A stretch of 64,000 bases of DNA from FEN-299 sp963717945. GTDB taxonomy: Bacteria; Acidobacteriota; Vicinamibacteria; Vicinamibacterales; Fen-181. Positions 26,736 to 35,372 of this stretch are shown here, piece by piece. The notes under the pieces were generated by a model. It saw only the letters and a list, made by a program, of their open reading frames with translations, did no database searches and was not told where the DNA came from. The translations under genes were made by a program, and so were the position numbers. The stretch's first letter is position 1. Every line of letters begins with the position of its first letter. The stretch lies in NCBI GenBank assembly GCA_963717945.1, contig CAVQXT010000007.1:682001-746000 (forward strand), in the 5' to 3' direction.

Positions 26736-28367
26736 TCACGAGCGGGCGGAGGCGGAAGCCTCTTGCGGACCGTCCGCCAGGCGGGCCGCCGCTCCGGAAT
26801 CCCGCACCAGGGCGGGGACACCGGCGGGCTCGAGCGGGGGCGCCGCAGCCGGCTCCTCGGGGCGGACGAACAGCCGGCGCCAGACGATCCTGGCGATCGT
26901 CGGGCTGTTGGCCGCCAGCACGCGGATCCACGACCACGCCGTTCCCTGTTGAAAGTAGATGCCGCGGAAGATCAGGCGCGCCACCAGGAGCGTCACCTGG
27001 CTCTCGAAGGGCTTGCCGTTGGCCACCATCCACCGCTGGGTGCGGGCGAACGATCCCGGCCGGTAGGCTCGAGTCCAGGATTCGCGAACCTCCGCCTCGG
27101 CGCCGTCCGGCGTGAAGTGGGCGAACCGGAACGTCGACTTGAACGACACCGTCCGAAGCCAATGCCTGGGGTTGATCAGCCGGCCCGCGGACGCCAGCCG
27201 CTCGTAGAGCGGCGTGGCCGGGAACGCCGTGAGCAGGCCGAACACCGGCAGCACCGGCGGCCACTTCGCCACCTCGGCGTCGATCAGCGCCGCGGTCCCG
27301 GGCCGGTCGTCCTCGAGGCCGACGATGAACGACGTGATGGCGTAGATGTCGTGGCTGGCCAGCCGCTCGAGCGCCCGGCCGTACTCGGCCGGCTTGTTGA
27401 ACGACTTGTGCACGTCCTTCAGGCTGTCCACGTTCACCGACTCGAGGCCCATGAAGATGAAGCGCCCGCCGGTCGCCGCGATGAGCTCCACCAGCTCGGG
27501 GTCGTCCAGCAAATTGACGCTGATCTGCGCGACCCACGGCAGGCAGGCGTCCAGCCGGATCATGTCGCGGAGGAGCGACTTGAGCCGAACCCGGTTGATG
27601 GCGAGATTGTCGTCGATGAAGAAGGCGCTGACCAGCGCGTGCTCGCGCTCCGCCCGGCGCTTGAGCGCCAGCAGTTCCGCGATCACGCTCTCGTTGGTCC
27701 GGAAACGCAGTTCCCGCCCGAAGAACCCGGTGACCGTGCAGAACTCGCACCCATACGCGCATCCGCGCCCGGTCTCGACGGGCACCACGTACACCTTCTC
27801 GAACCCGATGCCAATCGACTTGAGCCAGCGGCGCACGCGCGCCGGCACGAACCGCATCAGGTCGAACAGGCCGAGGTCGAGCGATTCCCAGTCGACCGCC
27901 GTGTACGGCTCCAGGCCGGGCTTCTGGCCGTACCCGTCGGGACCGTAGACCTCCTTCAATTCGCCGCGCGCCGCGTCCGCGACCACCTCGGCCCAGATGT
28001 CGTCGGCTTCGCCGAGCACGACGGTGTCGGCCGACCGCGCGAGCCCGGTGCGCCCGAGGGCCTCGTCCGGAAGCGCCGTGACGTGCGGGCCGCCGAAGAC
28101 GATGGGGATCGTCAGCTCCGCGCGGACCGCCTGCGCCGTCTCGTAGGCTCGCTGCGCCATGCGCGTCATGAACCCCATGCCGAGCAGGTTCACGTCGTGG
28201 TCCTTGATGAACTGGACGAGCTCGGGGATGCTCAGCCGCTGCGCGTTCCCGTCGATGATTGTGACGCGGTGGCCGGCGGGCGTCCGGGCTTTCAGCAGGA
28301 ACGGCCAGAGCTGGGGGACGAAGTTCCGCGTGACGTGGTTGTCGGGGACGAAGAGGAGAATATGCAT
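26736..28367 (-). CDS. B12-binding-domain radical SAM protein
   Basis: 543 residues. The N-terminal ~155 residues form a cobalamin-binding-like Rossmann domain (MHILLFVPDNHVTRN ... VNLLGMGFMTRMAQRAYETAQAVRAELTIPIVFGGPHVTALPDEAL) without the DxHxxG cobalt-ligating motif. The radical SAM core follows with the [4Fe-4S] cysteines in GRGCAYGCEFC (Cys203, 207, 210) and IDDNLAINR, ISVNLLDDPELVELIAATGGRFIFMGLES. The C-terminal ~150 residues contain a hydrophobic patch and a Pro/Ala-rich tail. Related enzymes modify lipids, hopanoids or natural products. The substrate here is unknown and the neighbours give no hint. Confidence 0.88.
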   Translation of the reverse strand: MHILLFVPDNHVTRNFVPQLWPFLLKARTPAGHRVTIIDGNAQRLSIPELVQFIKDHDVNLLGMGFMTRMAQRAYETAQAVRAELTIPIVFGGPHVTALPDEALGRTGLARSADTVVLGEADDIWAEVVADAARGELKEVYGPDGYGQKPGLEPYTAVDWESLDLGLFDLMRFVPARVRRWLKSIGIGFEKVYVVPVETGRGCAYGCEFCTVTGFFGRELRFRTNESVIAELLALKRRAEREHALVSAFFIDDNLAINRVRLKSLLRDMIRLDACLPWVAQISVNLLDDPELVELIAATGGRFIFMGLESVNVDSLKDVHKSFNKPAEYGRALERLASHDIYAITSFIVGLEDDRPGTAALIDAEVAKWPPVLPVFGLLTAFPATPLYERLASAGRLINPRHWLRTVSFKSTFRFAHFTPDGAEAEVRESWTRAYRPGSFARTQRWMVANGKPFESQVTLLVARLIFRGIYFQQGTAWSWIRVLAANSPTIARIVWRRLFVRPEEPAAAPPLEPAGVPALVRDSGAAARLADGPQEASASARS

Positions 28368-28636
28368 AGCCGGACACAGTCACCAGAAGCACCGATCATC
28401 AGGGGAAATGCCCTGGTGGTGGTGTTCAATACAGCACACTGCCCGAAAGCGGGTCGCCGCCCGGTTCCGGCTCTTCCGCCGCAGCCCCACGGCGTCACGC
28501 AGTCGATCGCCAGTTCGCGGATGACCGGGGCAAACGGGCGCACCCGGTCACCGTCCTGGTTGAACCTTCGCCGAATGATCTTCTTGGCTGGAGAGATCGG
28601 CGAGTTCTTCGAGAATCGGCACGCCTCCACGTCAGC
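28368..28636. other. Gene-free stretch upstream of the radical SAM gene
   Basis: About 270 bases between the radical SAM start and the palindrome beside the tRNA. A minus-strand frame (MADVEACRFSKNSPISPAKKIIRRRFNQDG...) is open here but runs 75 bases into the radical SAM gene in another frame and has no binding site, so it is not called. The promoter of the radical SAM gene should lie here. No clear -35/-10 pair was seen. Confidence 0.5.
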
Positions 28637-28681
28637 CATCCGCCTTAGCTCGCTCGAGATGCGCGCGAGCGAAGGCGGATG
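28637..28681. repeat. Palindrome at the 3' end of tRNA-Arg
   Basis: A stem of 17 positions with one mismatch (28637-28653 against 28665-28681) around an 11-base loop. Its right arm runs into the encoded CCA end of the tRNA gene. It reads alike on both strands, as REP-type elements do. It could act as the tRNA transcript end or mark an insertion next to the tRNA. There is no T-run. Confidence 0.6.
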
Positions 28682-28756
28682 GCGCGCCCGGCAGGACTCG
28701 AACCTGCGACCCCCGGCTTAGAAGGCCGGTGCTCTATCCGCCTGAGCTACGGGCGC
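28680..28756 (-). tRNA. tRNA-Arg (anticodon UCU)
   Basis: The minus strand folds into a full cloverleaf: acceptor GCGCCCG/CGGGCGC (28750-28756 with 28684-28690), D arm GCTC/GAGC, anticodon stem CCGGC/GCCGG with loop CTTCTAA, and T arm GCAGG/CCTGC with TTCGAGT. The anticodon TCT reads AGA. A discriminator G and an encoded CCA (28680-28682) are present. It stands alone with no neighbouring tRNA genes. Confidence 0.97.
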
Positions 28757-28917
28757 CCGGGACTGGCCATTGTAACCCCGGCACCCCGGCTCCGCCACCC
28801 ACGCGCGCCGGGAGACCCGCGCACGCCAAGTTGCGCGCCCGCGCAACGGCGCCGGCCGCGCGAAGCAAAGACACCCCTCTTGTCAGGATTGTGTCGCGAA
28901 TTGGGACACGACGCGCG

Positions 28918-29133
28918 CTACGGACGGGATGACGAGAGGACGAATGCCCCGTCTCGTGTGCGCGCCAGGAACTGCAGGCGCGTCAGTGTGACGAGCAGTT
29001 CGTCGCACGTGTGCCTGTCGAGCCCCCACAGCCGCTGGGCCTGCGCGCTGGTGAGGCGCAGCCCAGGCATCTCGAGATACTCCGCTCGGGCGCGTCTCAA
29101 GACCGTTTCGTTCACGACTGCCTCTGGAGTCAT
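28918..29133 (-). CDS. Small helical protein, unknown function
   Basis: 71 residues starting MTPEAVVNETVLRRARAEYLEMPGLRLTSAQAQRLWGLDRHTCDELL at 29133. GGAGGAG lies seven bases upstream and fixes this start, although the frame is open further upstream. The sequence looks like a short winged-helix or helix-turn-helix unit (PGLRLTSAQAQRLWGLDRHTCDELLVTLTRLQFLARTRDGAFV), that is, helix-turn-helix-beta hairpin. A DNA-binding or adaptor role is possible. It is divergent from the P-type ATPase. Confidence 0.7.
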   Translation of the reverse strand: MTPEAVVNETVLRRARAEYLEMPGLRLTSAQAQRLWGLDRHTCDELLVTLTRLQFLARTRDGAFVLSSSRP

Positions 29134-29311
29134 GTGGGTGCTCCTCCGAGGGGCAACGAGACACCGCCTCAAGTACAATACGCCTCCAATCTCATCCTGT
29201 AAAGAGTGTGAACGCCCCGGGTTCGGCCCGACGCCTGTCAGCCGCCAGCACCGATGCCGGGAATCAGTCTCGATTCGCCGTTCCGCCTCGGGGATCAGGG
29301 ATAATGCCGAG

Positions 29312-31916
29312 GTGGCAGACGTCCTGATCCCGTCGCCCTCCTTCGACCTGAACGCCGCCCTCGGCCTGTCCGACGCCGAGGCTGCCAGGCGGCTCCAGGC
29401 CGACGGCCCCAACGAACTCCCGTCGGCCAAGCCGCGGAGCGTGCTGGGCATCGCGCTCGACGTCGTGCGTGAGCCGATGTTTCTGCTGCTCGTCGCGAGC
29501 GGCGCCATCTACCTCGCCCTCGGCGATCTCATCGAGGGGCTCCTCCTGCTGGCGTTCGTCTTCGTGGTGATGGGCATCACGCTCTACCAGCACCGGAAGG
29601 CCGAGCGCGCCCTCGAGGCGCTCCGCGACCTCTCGAGCCCCCGTGCGCTGGTCATCCGCGGTGGGAGCCGGAAGCGGATCCCGGGGCGCGAGGTCGTCTG
29701 CGGCGACCTGGTCATGCTGGTCGAGGGGGATCGCGTCCCCGCCGACGCGGTCCTGGTCGAGACCACCAGCCTCACGGTGGACGAGTCGCTGCTGACCGGC
29801 GAGTCGGTGCCCGTCCGCAAGCGGGCGATGCGGACACCGCCTCCCGGCGCGGATCCGGCCTCCCTGTCCCCGCCAGACGCCGGCCCCGCCAACCCCGGCG
29901 GCGACGACCTCCCGTTCGTCTTCTCGGGATCGCTGGTCGTCCAGGGCCAGGGCGTCGCCCTGGTGCGGGCGACCGGCAACGGTACGGAGCTCGGCAAGAT
30001 CGGGAAGGCGCTCCTGTCGCTCGAGACCGAGGACACGGCGATCGAACTGGAGACGAGGCGGCTGGTGCGCCGCCTCGCCGCCCTCGGCGCCACCCTCTGC
30101 GTCATCGTCGTCGTCGTGTACGGCCTGACGCGCGGCGACTGGCTGCACGGCGTGCTCGCCGGGATCACGCTGGCCATGGCCACGCTGCCCGAAGAGTTCC
30201 CCGTCGTCCTGACGATCTTCCTCGCGCTCGGCGCCTGGCGGCTCTCGCAGCGCCAGGTGCTCACGCGCCGGGTTCCCGCCATCGAGACGCTCGGCGCGGC
30301 CACCGTCCTCTGCGTGGACAAGACCGGCACGCTCACGATGAACCAGATGACGGTGCGCCGCATCGTCGCCTCGCAGCAGGTCCACGAAGTGCGCGCCGAC
30401 GGGCAGGTCCTGCCCGAAGCGTTCCACGAGACGGTGGAGTTCGCGATTCTCGCCAGCCAGCGCGACCCGTTCGACCCGATGGAGAAGGCGTTCAAGCAGC
30501 TCGGGGAGCGCTACCTGGCCCAGAGCGAGCACCTGCACGCCGACTGGACGCTGGTGCGCGAGTACCCGCTCTCGGAGCGGCTGCTCGCCATGTCGCGGGT
30601 GTGGCGGTCGCGCGAGACCGAGGACTACGTCATCGCGGCCAAGGGTGCGCCGGAGGCGATCGCCGACCTGTGCCATCTCGACGATGCCAGGCTGCGGGAC
30701 TTGACCGCCGCCGTGTCGGCGATGGCCGCCGACGGCCTGCGCGTGCTCGGCGTCGCGCGTGCCACGTTCCGGCCCGAGACGCTGCCCGGCGAACAGCACG
30801 TGTTCCCCTTCAAGCTGCTCGGCCTGGTCGGCCTCGAAGACCCCATCCGTCCCGACTGCCGTCGACGCAGTCCGCGTGTGCGACACCGCCGGGGTGCGCG
30901 TCGTCATGATCACGGGCGACTACCCGGGGACGGCCCTGAACATCGCCCGACAGGCGGGCCTCCGGACCGGCCGCGTGGTGACCGGCGCCGAGCTGGACGG
31001 GATGAACGACGACGACCTGCGCGAGTGCGTGCGGACCGCCGACATCTTCGCGCGAATGGTGCCCGGCCAGAAGCTCAGGCTCGTCGAGGCGCTCAAGGCG
31101 AACGGCGACGTGGTGGCGATGACCGGCGACGGCGTCAACGACGCGCCGGCGCTGAAAGCCGCGCACATCGGCATCGCGATGGGCGGTCGCGGCACCGACG
31201 TGGCGCGCGAGTCGGCGTCGCTCGTCCTGCTCGACGACGACTTCACCTCGATCGTGCAGGCGGTGCGGCTCGGCCGGCGGATCTTCGACAACCTGAAGAA
31301 GGCGATGGCCTACATCTTCGCCATCCACGTGCCGATTGCCGGCATGTCGCTGCTGCCGGTCCTCTTTCAGCAGCCGCTCGCGCTGCTCCCGGTGCACATC
31401 GTCTTTCTCGAGCTCATCATCGACCCGGCCTGCTCGGTCGTGTTCGAGGCGGAAGGGGAGGAGGCGGACGTGATGCGCCGCCCGCCGCGCCGCCGGGACG
31501 ACCGGCTCTTCGGCGCCCGCACCCTCGTCGTGAGCCTGACGCAGGGGCTGGCCGTCCTGGTGATGGTGATGATCGTGTTCACGATGGCGCTCAGGTGGGG
31601 CTACGGCGAAGCGGAGGCGCGGGCGCTGTCGTTCACGACGCTGATCGTCGCGAACCTGGGCCTGATCCTCGCCAACCGGTCGTGGTCTCAGACGATCTGG
31701 TCGAGGCTCCGCACGCCGAACTGGGCGCTCTGGTGGGTCACCGGCGGGGCGGCCGTGTTCCTCGGGTGCGTGCTCTACGTTCCCGCGCTCCGGGGGGTGT
31801 TCAAGTTCTCCGCGTTGAGCGTGTGGGACGTCCTGCTGTGCGTGGGCTTCGGGTACGCGAGCATCATTTGGTTCGAGCTGCTGAAAGTCGTCAACCGGCA
31901 GCGCACCCGCGGCTGA
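29312..31916 (+). CDS. Cation-transporting P-type ATPase (frameshifted)
   Basis: About 870 residues from a GTG at 29312 in two frames. The first frame holds the N-terminal cation-ATPase domain (GLSDAEAARRLQADGPNELP), TGESVPVRK, PEEFPVVLTIFLALG, the phosphorylated Asp336 in CVDKTGTLTMNQM, KGAPE and LVGLEDPIRPD. After about 30855 the family sequence continues in the next frame: TAVDAVRVCDTAGVRVVMITGDYPGTA, TGDGVNDAPALKAAHIGIAMG and the C-terminal membrane helices. CGTCCCGA at 30848-30855 in tandem with a second copy would restore IRPDVPTAVDAV, so loss of one 8-bp copy explains the shift. PEEFP replaces the PEGLP of SERCA pumps, so the ion is uncertain. A Ca2+ or other divalent pump is likely. 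Confidence 0.85.
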
Positions 31917-31960
31917 CCGGGAGGCGGCGCCGTGGCGCCGGCCGGCTCTCCGCCCGGCCT

Positions 31961-32074
31961 CTACTCGAAGATGCGCAGGAAGCGGACCAGGATCAGGGCC
32001 AGCAGGCCGACCAGGTAGAACCGCAGGAAGTAGAGCGCGATCTTCGTCGTCCGGGTCATCTGCACACGGGCCAT
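31961..32074 (-). CDS. 37-residue single-span membrane protein
   Basis: Starts MARVQMTRTTKIALYFLRFY and continues as one hydrophobic helix (about residues 11-31) with Arg/Lys before it and RFLRIFE after it. Nearly every codon ends in G or C, as in real genes here, and GAGGT precedes the ATG. It is the last gene on the strand of the NRAMP and CBS genes, separated from them by a heptamer repeat array. Small single-span proteins such as MgtS, MgtR or KdpF bind and tune larger transporters. A similar role here is inference. Confidence 0.6.
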   Translation of the reverse strand: MARVQMTRTTKIALYFLRFYLVGLLALILVRFLRIFE

Positions 32075-32092
32075 AACGCACCTCACATCCGG

Positions 32093-32176
32093 CTTACGCC
32101 TCGCGCCTTACGCCATACGGCGTGAGCCGCGAGCCCTGAGCCTCCAGGCTTGAGCCGTGAGCCCTGAGCCTTGAGC
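32093..32176. repeat. Heptamer tandem array, 12 units
   Basis: Twelve consecutive 7-nt units in exact register (CTTACGC, CTCGCGC, CTTACGC, CATACGG, CGTGAGC, CGCGAGC, CCTGAGC and so on). The last eight mostly follow C-N-T/C-GAGC. It ends directly at the stop codon of the CBS-domain gene. Units vary but the period does not. Confidence 0.85.
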
Positions 32177-33484
32177 CTACGTGTTCAGCTCCGGCCCCTT
32201 CATGATGTCGTTGTAGCGGATGACCCCGAAGAGCCGGTCCTGGTCGTCCACCACGGGGATCATGCCGAAGCCGTACTTCTCGAACATCTTCTCGAGGTCG
32301 TCGCGCAGGTCGTTCTCCTGCGCCGCGACCACCGGCGAGATCATGATGTCGGCGAGCGTCGTGTCGTCGGCGGCGAGCACGAGATCGCGCAGGTCGACCA
32401 CGCCCTGCAGCACCGGCGCCTCTTCGCTCACCACGTAGAGGTAGGAGAGGGTGCGCGGCTCGTGCCTGGCGCCCCGGATCTCCCGCAGCACGTCGCCGAC
32501 CTTCGCGGTGGCCGGCCGCGCGATGAAGCTCGACGAGATCATGTCCTTCGCCGTCGCCTCCCGCTCGGTGAGCAGGTTGTTCACGGCCTTGGCGCGCACC
32601 GGGCCCAGCCACGTGCTGACCTCGCGCATCTTCTCCTGCGGCAGCGAGGCGAACAGGTTGGCGAGCTGCAGCACCGTCATCCTGTCGAAGATCGCGCGCC
32701 CCTGGTCCGACGTCAGGTCCTCGATGATCTGGCGCTGCGCGCGCGGCTCGGCCTCGGTCAGCGTCTCGGCCGCCTTCTCGGGATCGAGGGCCGAGAACAG
32801 GGCCTGCTGCTCGGTGCCCGACAGCTCTTCGAGGGCGTCGGCCAGGTCCTCGCCCGGCAGGTCCTGCAGCTGGCTGCGGGTCACCGAGAGCTTCAGCCGG
32901 TCGGTCGGGATCGCGTCTTCGAGCGACAGCGGCTGCACGTACTTCCACGAGACCAGCCGGTCGCCCGCCCGCGTCACCCGCCCGAGCCCCCAGCGGCGCA
33001 GGAAGCCGTTGAACGACAGGTCCACGTCCACCAGCAGCAGCCGGCCGTGCGACTCGAGGAAGCGCACGTCGTTGACCACCTCGATGCGGCGGCCGTCGAT
33101 GTCGAGGATGGTCCGGCCCATCAGGTGCTTGTCGACGAGGATCCAGCCGGGTTGGTCCACGAACGGCGGGTAGGCGCCGCCCGGCGCCGGCTGGACGAAG
33201 ATCGCGTCGTCCTCGATCTTGACGACCTTGTCCCACGCGACGAACTCGGTCGGCTTCCCCCAGCCGTGGTCGATGAAGATCCCGGCCGCCTCGGGAAACG
33301 GCTCCGCCTGCGTGAAGACGAGGTCGGTCACCCGGCCGATCCGGTCGCGGATCGACCCGGCGACGACCTGCCGCTTGAGCAGGTCGGAGAAGTGCAGGAA
33401 GTGCATGGCACTGCCGCCCGGCTGCGCCGGTCCAAAGGACGGCGGCTCGTTCGAACGGGGCGGATTCTTCGGCAGACTCACCAT
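32177..33484 (-). CDS. Soluble PRC-barrel/MgtE-N/CBS-domain protein
   Basis: 435 residues without membrane helices. Residues about 27-180 hold two PRC-barrel-like segments (LKRQVVAGSIRDRIGRVTDLVFTQAEPFPEAAGIFID; MGRTILDIDGRRIEVVNDVRFLE). About 195-305 is an MgtE N-terminal superhelical domain (LPGEDLADALEELSGTEQQALFSALDPEKAAETLTEAEPRAQRQIIEDL). About 310-435 is a CBS pair (ATAKDMISSSFIARPATAKVGDVLREI; DIMISPVVAAQENDLRDDLEKMFEKYGFGMIPVVDDQDRLFGVI). In MgtE, the N and CBS domains sense Mg2+ and gate the pore. Here the same module stands free, nine bases after an NRAMP-like transporter, and is likely its regulatory partner. Confidence 0.88.
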   Translation of the reverse strand: MVSLPKNPPRSNEPPSFGPAQPGGSAMHFLHFSDLLKRQVVAGSIRDRIGRVTDLVFTQAEPFPEAAGIFIDHGWGKPTEFVAWDKVVKIEDDAIFVQPAPGGAYPPFVDQPGWILVDKHLMGRTILDIDGRRIEVVNDVRFLESHGRLLLVDVDLSFNGFLRRWGLGRVTRAGDRLVSWKYVQPLSLEDAIPTDRLKLSVTRSQLQDLPGEDLADALEELSGTEQQALFSALDPEKAAETLTEAEPRAQRQIIEDLTSDQGRAIFDRMTVLQLANLFASLPQEKMREVSTWLGPVRAKAVNNLLTEREATAKDMISSSFIARPATAKVGDVLREIRGARHEPRTLSYLYVVSEEAPVLQGVVDLRDLVLAADDTTLADIMISPVVAAQENDLRDDLEKMFEKYGFGMIPVVDDQDRLFGVIRYNDIMKGPELNT

Positions 33485-33493
33485 GGCCCCCTC

Positions 33494-34804
33494 CTATCCA
33501 AACAGCTGCGGGAAGAGCGTCTGGACGCCGAGCAGGCTCGACATGATCGCGACGATGATCACGATCGTCCAGTTGGCGAAGTTCTGGGCCTTCGTGTTCA
33601 CGTGCTCGCCCATCAGCGGCTTGTCGTTGAGGAGCAGCAGCAGGAACACCAGGGCCGACGGCAGCAGCGTGACGGCGACCACCTGCACGAACATCGTGAT
33701 TGTCACCAGCGGCGCGCGCGGGATGAGGACCACCGCGCCGGACGTCGCCAGCGTCATCAGGTACGCCAGGTAGAACCAGGGGGCGTCGCGCACGCTCTTG
33801 TTGAGCGAGTGCGCCCAGCCGAACACTTCGCCGATCGCCCACGACGAGGAGAGCGAGATGCAGATGGCGCCCAGGAAGCCCGCGTCGAACAGGCCGATGG
33901 CGAACAGCCGCTTGGCCATCTCGCCCGACCCGTGGGGCAGCAGCGGTACCAGCGCCTGCGCCGTCTGCGCGGCATCCTCGATCGCGATCGGGGGGCGGTG
34001 GTAGAAGAACGCGGCCGACGTCGCGATGATGATGAACGCCGCCACCACGCACGTGGCCACCGACCCGACAAACGTCTCGAGGCGGCCGAACTTCACGTCC
34101 TTGATGTCGAGCCCCTTGTCCACCACCGCGCTCTGCTGGAAGAAGATCATCCACGGCGCGATCGTCGTCCCGATGTTCGCCAGCAGGATGAAGAGGAGGT
34201 CGCCGGTGAACCCGCCCGGCACGTTCGGCCGGAAGAAGCCGTCGAACACCTTCATCCAGCTCGGGGAAGTCGGCATCTCCATCGCCCAGAGCGCCGCCGG
34301 GATGTAGACCAGGTTGAACAGGCAGAAGAAGAGCGTGATCTTCTCGAACGTCCAGTACCGTCCGGACAGCACGAGGCCGAAGAGGATGAGCGTCACCCCG
34401 ACCACGGTGATCCAGGGCGGGATGCCGAAGATGCCGAGCGCCGCCGTCATCCCGATGTACTCGGTGATGAGCGTCAGCCAGTTCACGATCGCCAGGTCGG
34501 CCAGCGAGAACCATCCCCAGAACGGGCCGAACCCGTCGAAGATCGCCTCGGCGTGGCCGCGCTTGGTCACCGCGCCGAGCCGGACGGTCATCTCCTGGAC
34601 GTAGTACGCCATCGGCACCAGGATGATGAAGATGAAGAGCAGGGAGAAGCCGTACTTCGAACCGGTGACCGCGTACGTCGAAATGCCGCCGGCATCGTTG
34701 TCGGCGACCATGACGATGATGCCGGGACCGAGGACGGCGAAGAAGATGAGTAACTGCCGCCGGAAGCGGTTCAGTCGGTGGATGAGTTTGCTGATCCAGA
34801 ACAT
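33494..34804 (-). CDS. NRAMP-superfamily metal transporter, NRMT-like (probably Mg2+)
   Basis: 436 residues with eleven predicted helices. Helix 1 has DNDAGG (35-40) where classical MntH has DPGN. Helix 6 reads GTTIAPWMIFFQQ (212-224), so the Met that binds Mn2+/Fe2+ in the usual MPH motif is Ala217 and the His is Trp. Both changes recall the NRAMP-related Mg transporter branch. The neighbouring MgtE-N/CBS protein supports a Mg2+ role. AGGGAGGA sits seven bases before the ATG. A 31-codon reading frame ends 19 bases upstream. The family assignment is firm and the ion is inferred. Confidence 0.9.
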   Translation of the reverse strand: MFWISKLIHRLNRFRRQLLIFFAVLGPGIIVMVADNDAGGISTYAVTGSKYGFSLLFIFIILVPMAYYVQEMTVRLGAVTKRGHAEAIFDGFGPFWGWFSLADLAIVNWLTLITEYIGMTAALGIFGIPPWITVVGVTLILFGLVLSGRYWTFEKITLFFCLFNLVYIPAALWAMEMPTSPSWMKVFDGFFRPNVPGGFTGDLLFILLANIGTTIAPWMIFFQQSAVVDKGLDIKDVKFGRLETFVGSVATCVVAAFIIIATSAAFFYHRPPIAIEDAAQTAQALVPLLPHGSGEMAKRLFAIGLFDAGFLGAICISLSSSWAIGEVFGWAHSLNKSVRDAPWFYLAYLMTLATSGAVVLIPRAPLVTITMFVQVVAVTLLPSALVFLLLLLNDKPLMGEHVNTKAQNFANWTIVIIVAIMSSLLGVQTLFPQLFG

Positions 34805-34823
34805 GGAGCGATCCTCCCTGATG

Positions 34824-34919
34824 TCATGCGTGCACTCCGCGGACGCAAGACACCGGTAGCGGAGGATCGGCGTCCAGCCGGACCAGGGCGATCGTGTGCG
34901 TGAAGATCGAGCGGATCAT
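34824..34919 (-). CDS. Possible 31-residue leader peptide upstream of the NRAMP gene
   Basis: Starts MIRSIFTHTIALVRL and continues DADPPLPVSCVRGVHA, ending 19 bases before the transporter ATG. AAAAGGA at 34929-34935 is well spaced for this ATG. The Asp/Pro-rich DADPPLP at residues 16-22 resembles the Asp/Pro-rich leader peptides (MgtL type) that make ribosomes fall off at low Mg2+ and so switch on Mg2+ transporter genes. That link is inference from position and composition. Confidence 0.45.
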   Translation of the reverse strand: MIRSIFTHTIALVRLDADPPLPVSCVRGVHA

Positions 34920-34935
34920 TCGGCACATTCCTTTT

Positions 34936-35184
34936 CGCCAGGTGGTGGCCCGGCTCGGAACGTGCCTGGAGGTCGGACCTAGGGCCGCGGTCTCAGGGCT
35001 TCTTCCGAGCAATCGCCCGACGCGACGACGAGCGAGGTGCGGGCCGAGTCAATCTGCCAACCACTGCAACTTGGGGGTTCCATGTCACCTTTCACGGGCT
35101 GTCATCCCCACGGGCGCCGCGCGGCACCCGCCCGATCGCAGTCTAACGAACGACCGCGGACATGACAATCGAATTGTGAGAACA
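34936..35184. other. Gene-free stretch upstream of the NRAMP cassette
   Basis: About 250 bases with no supported gene. They should contain the cassette promoter and a long 5' leader. I looked for the M-box core (AGGTGAGGCTCC) and for a Mn2+ yybP-ykoY core on the minus strand and found neither. Confidence 0.5.
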
Positions 35185-35247
35185 GGGATCGGAGATCGGG
35201 GATCGGGGATCGGGGATCAGGGATCAGGGGTCGGGGATCGGGAACCA
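35185..35247. repeat. Heptamer tandem array, 9 units
   Basis: Nine 7-nt units in exact register: GGGATCG, GAGATCG, GGGATCG twice, GGGATCA twice, GGGGTCG, GGGATCG, GGAACCA. The G-tracts spaced by four bases could also fold as a G-quadruplex on the plus strand. Confidence 0.85.
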
Positions 35248-35289
35248 GGGCCGGGGGGACGAGGGGAGAGGCGGCAGCTGGCCGTTGGG

Positions 35290-35364
35290 GCGCAGGCCTG
35301 AAGGCCTGCGGTATCTGGGGATCCGCACCATCTCCTCAGATAGCGCAGGGCTTCAGCCCTGCGC
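35290..35364 (+). repeat. 75-bp double-hairpin element, copy 1
   Basis: Hairpin CGCAGGCC-TGAA-GGCCTGCG (35291-35310), then TATCTG, about 19 unpaired bases, CAGATA, and hairpin GCGCAGGGC-TTCA-GCCCTGCGC (35343-35364). TATCTG and CAGATA can pair, giving a two-headed structure. It lies just past the stop of the ABC permease gene. Confidence 0.85.
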
Positions 35365-35372
35365 CGTGCGGA

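Noticed and set aside
26729..26952. C-terminal 75 residues of the uncorrected pgl frame
   Set aside because: The sequence is not pgl-like and overlaps the convergent radical SAM gene; it is a product of the frameshift.
28292..28639. 115-residue minus-strand frame before the radical SAM gene
   Set aside because: It has no binding site, overlaps the radical SAM gene in another frame and gives a Cys/Arg/Ser-rich translation without a known fold.
28679..29311. In-frame upstream extension of the P-type ATPase through the tRNA
   Set aside because: It crosses a tRNA gene and has no start signal; family similarity begins at 29312.
34805..35184. Mg2+ (M-box) or Mn2+ (yybP-ykoY) riboswitch before the NRAMP gene
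   Set aside because: Searched by eye for the conserved cores on the minus strand; none present. A peptide leader is the better candidate.
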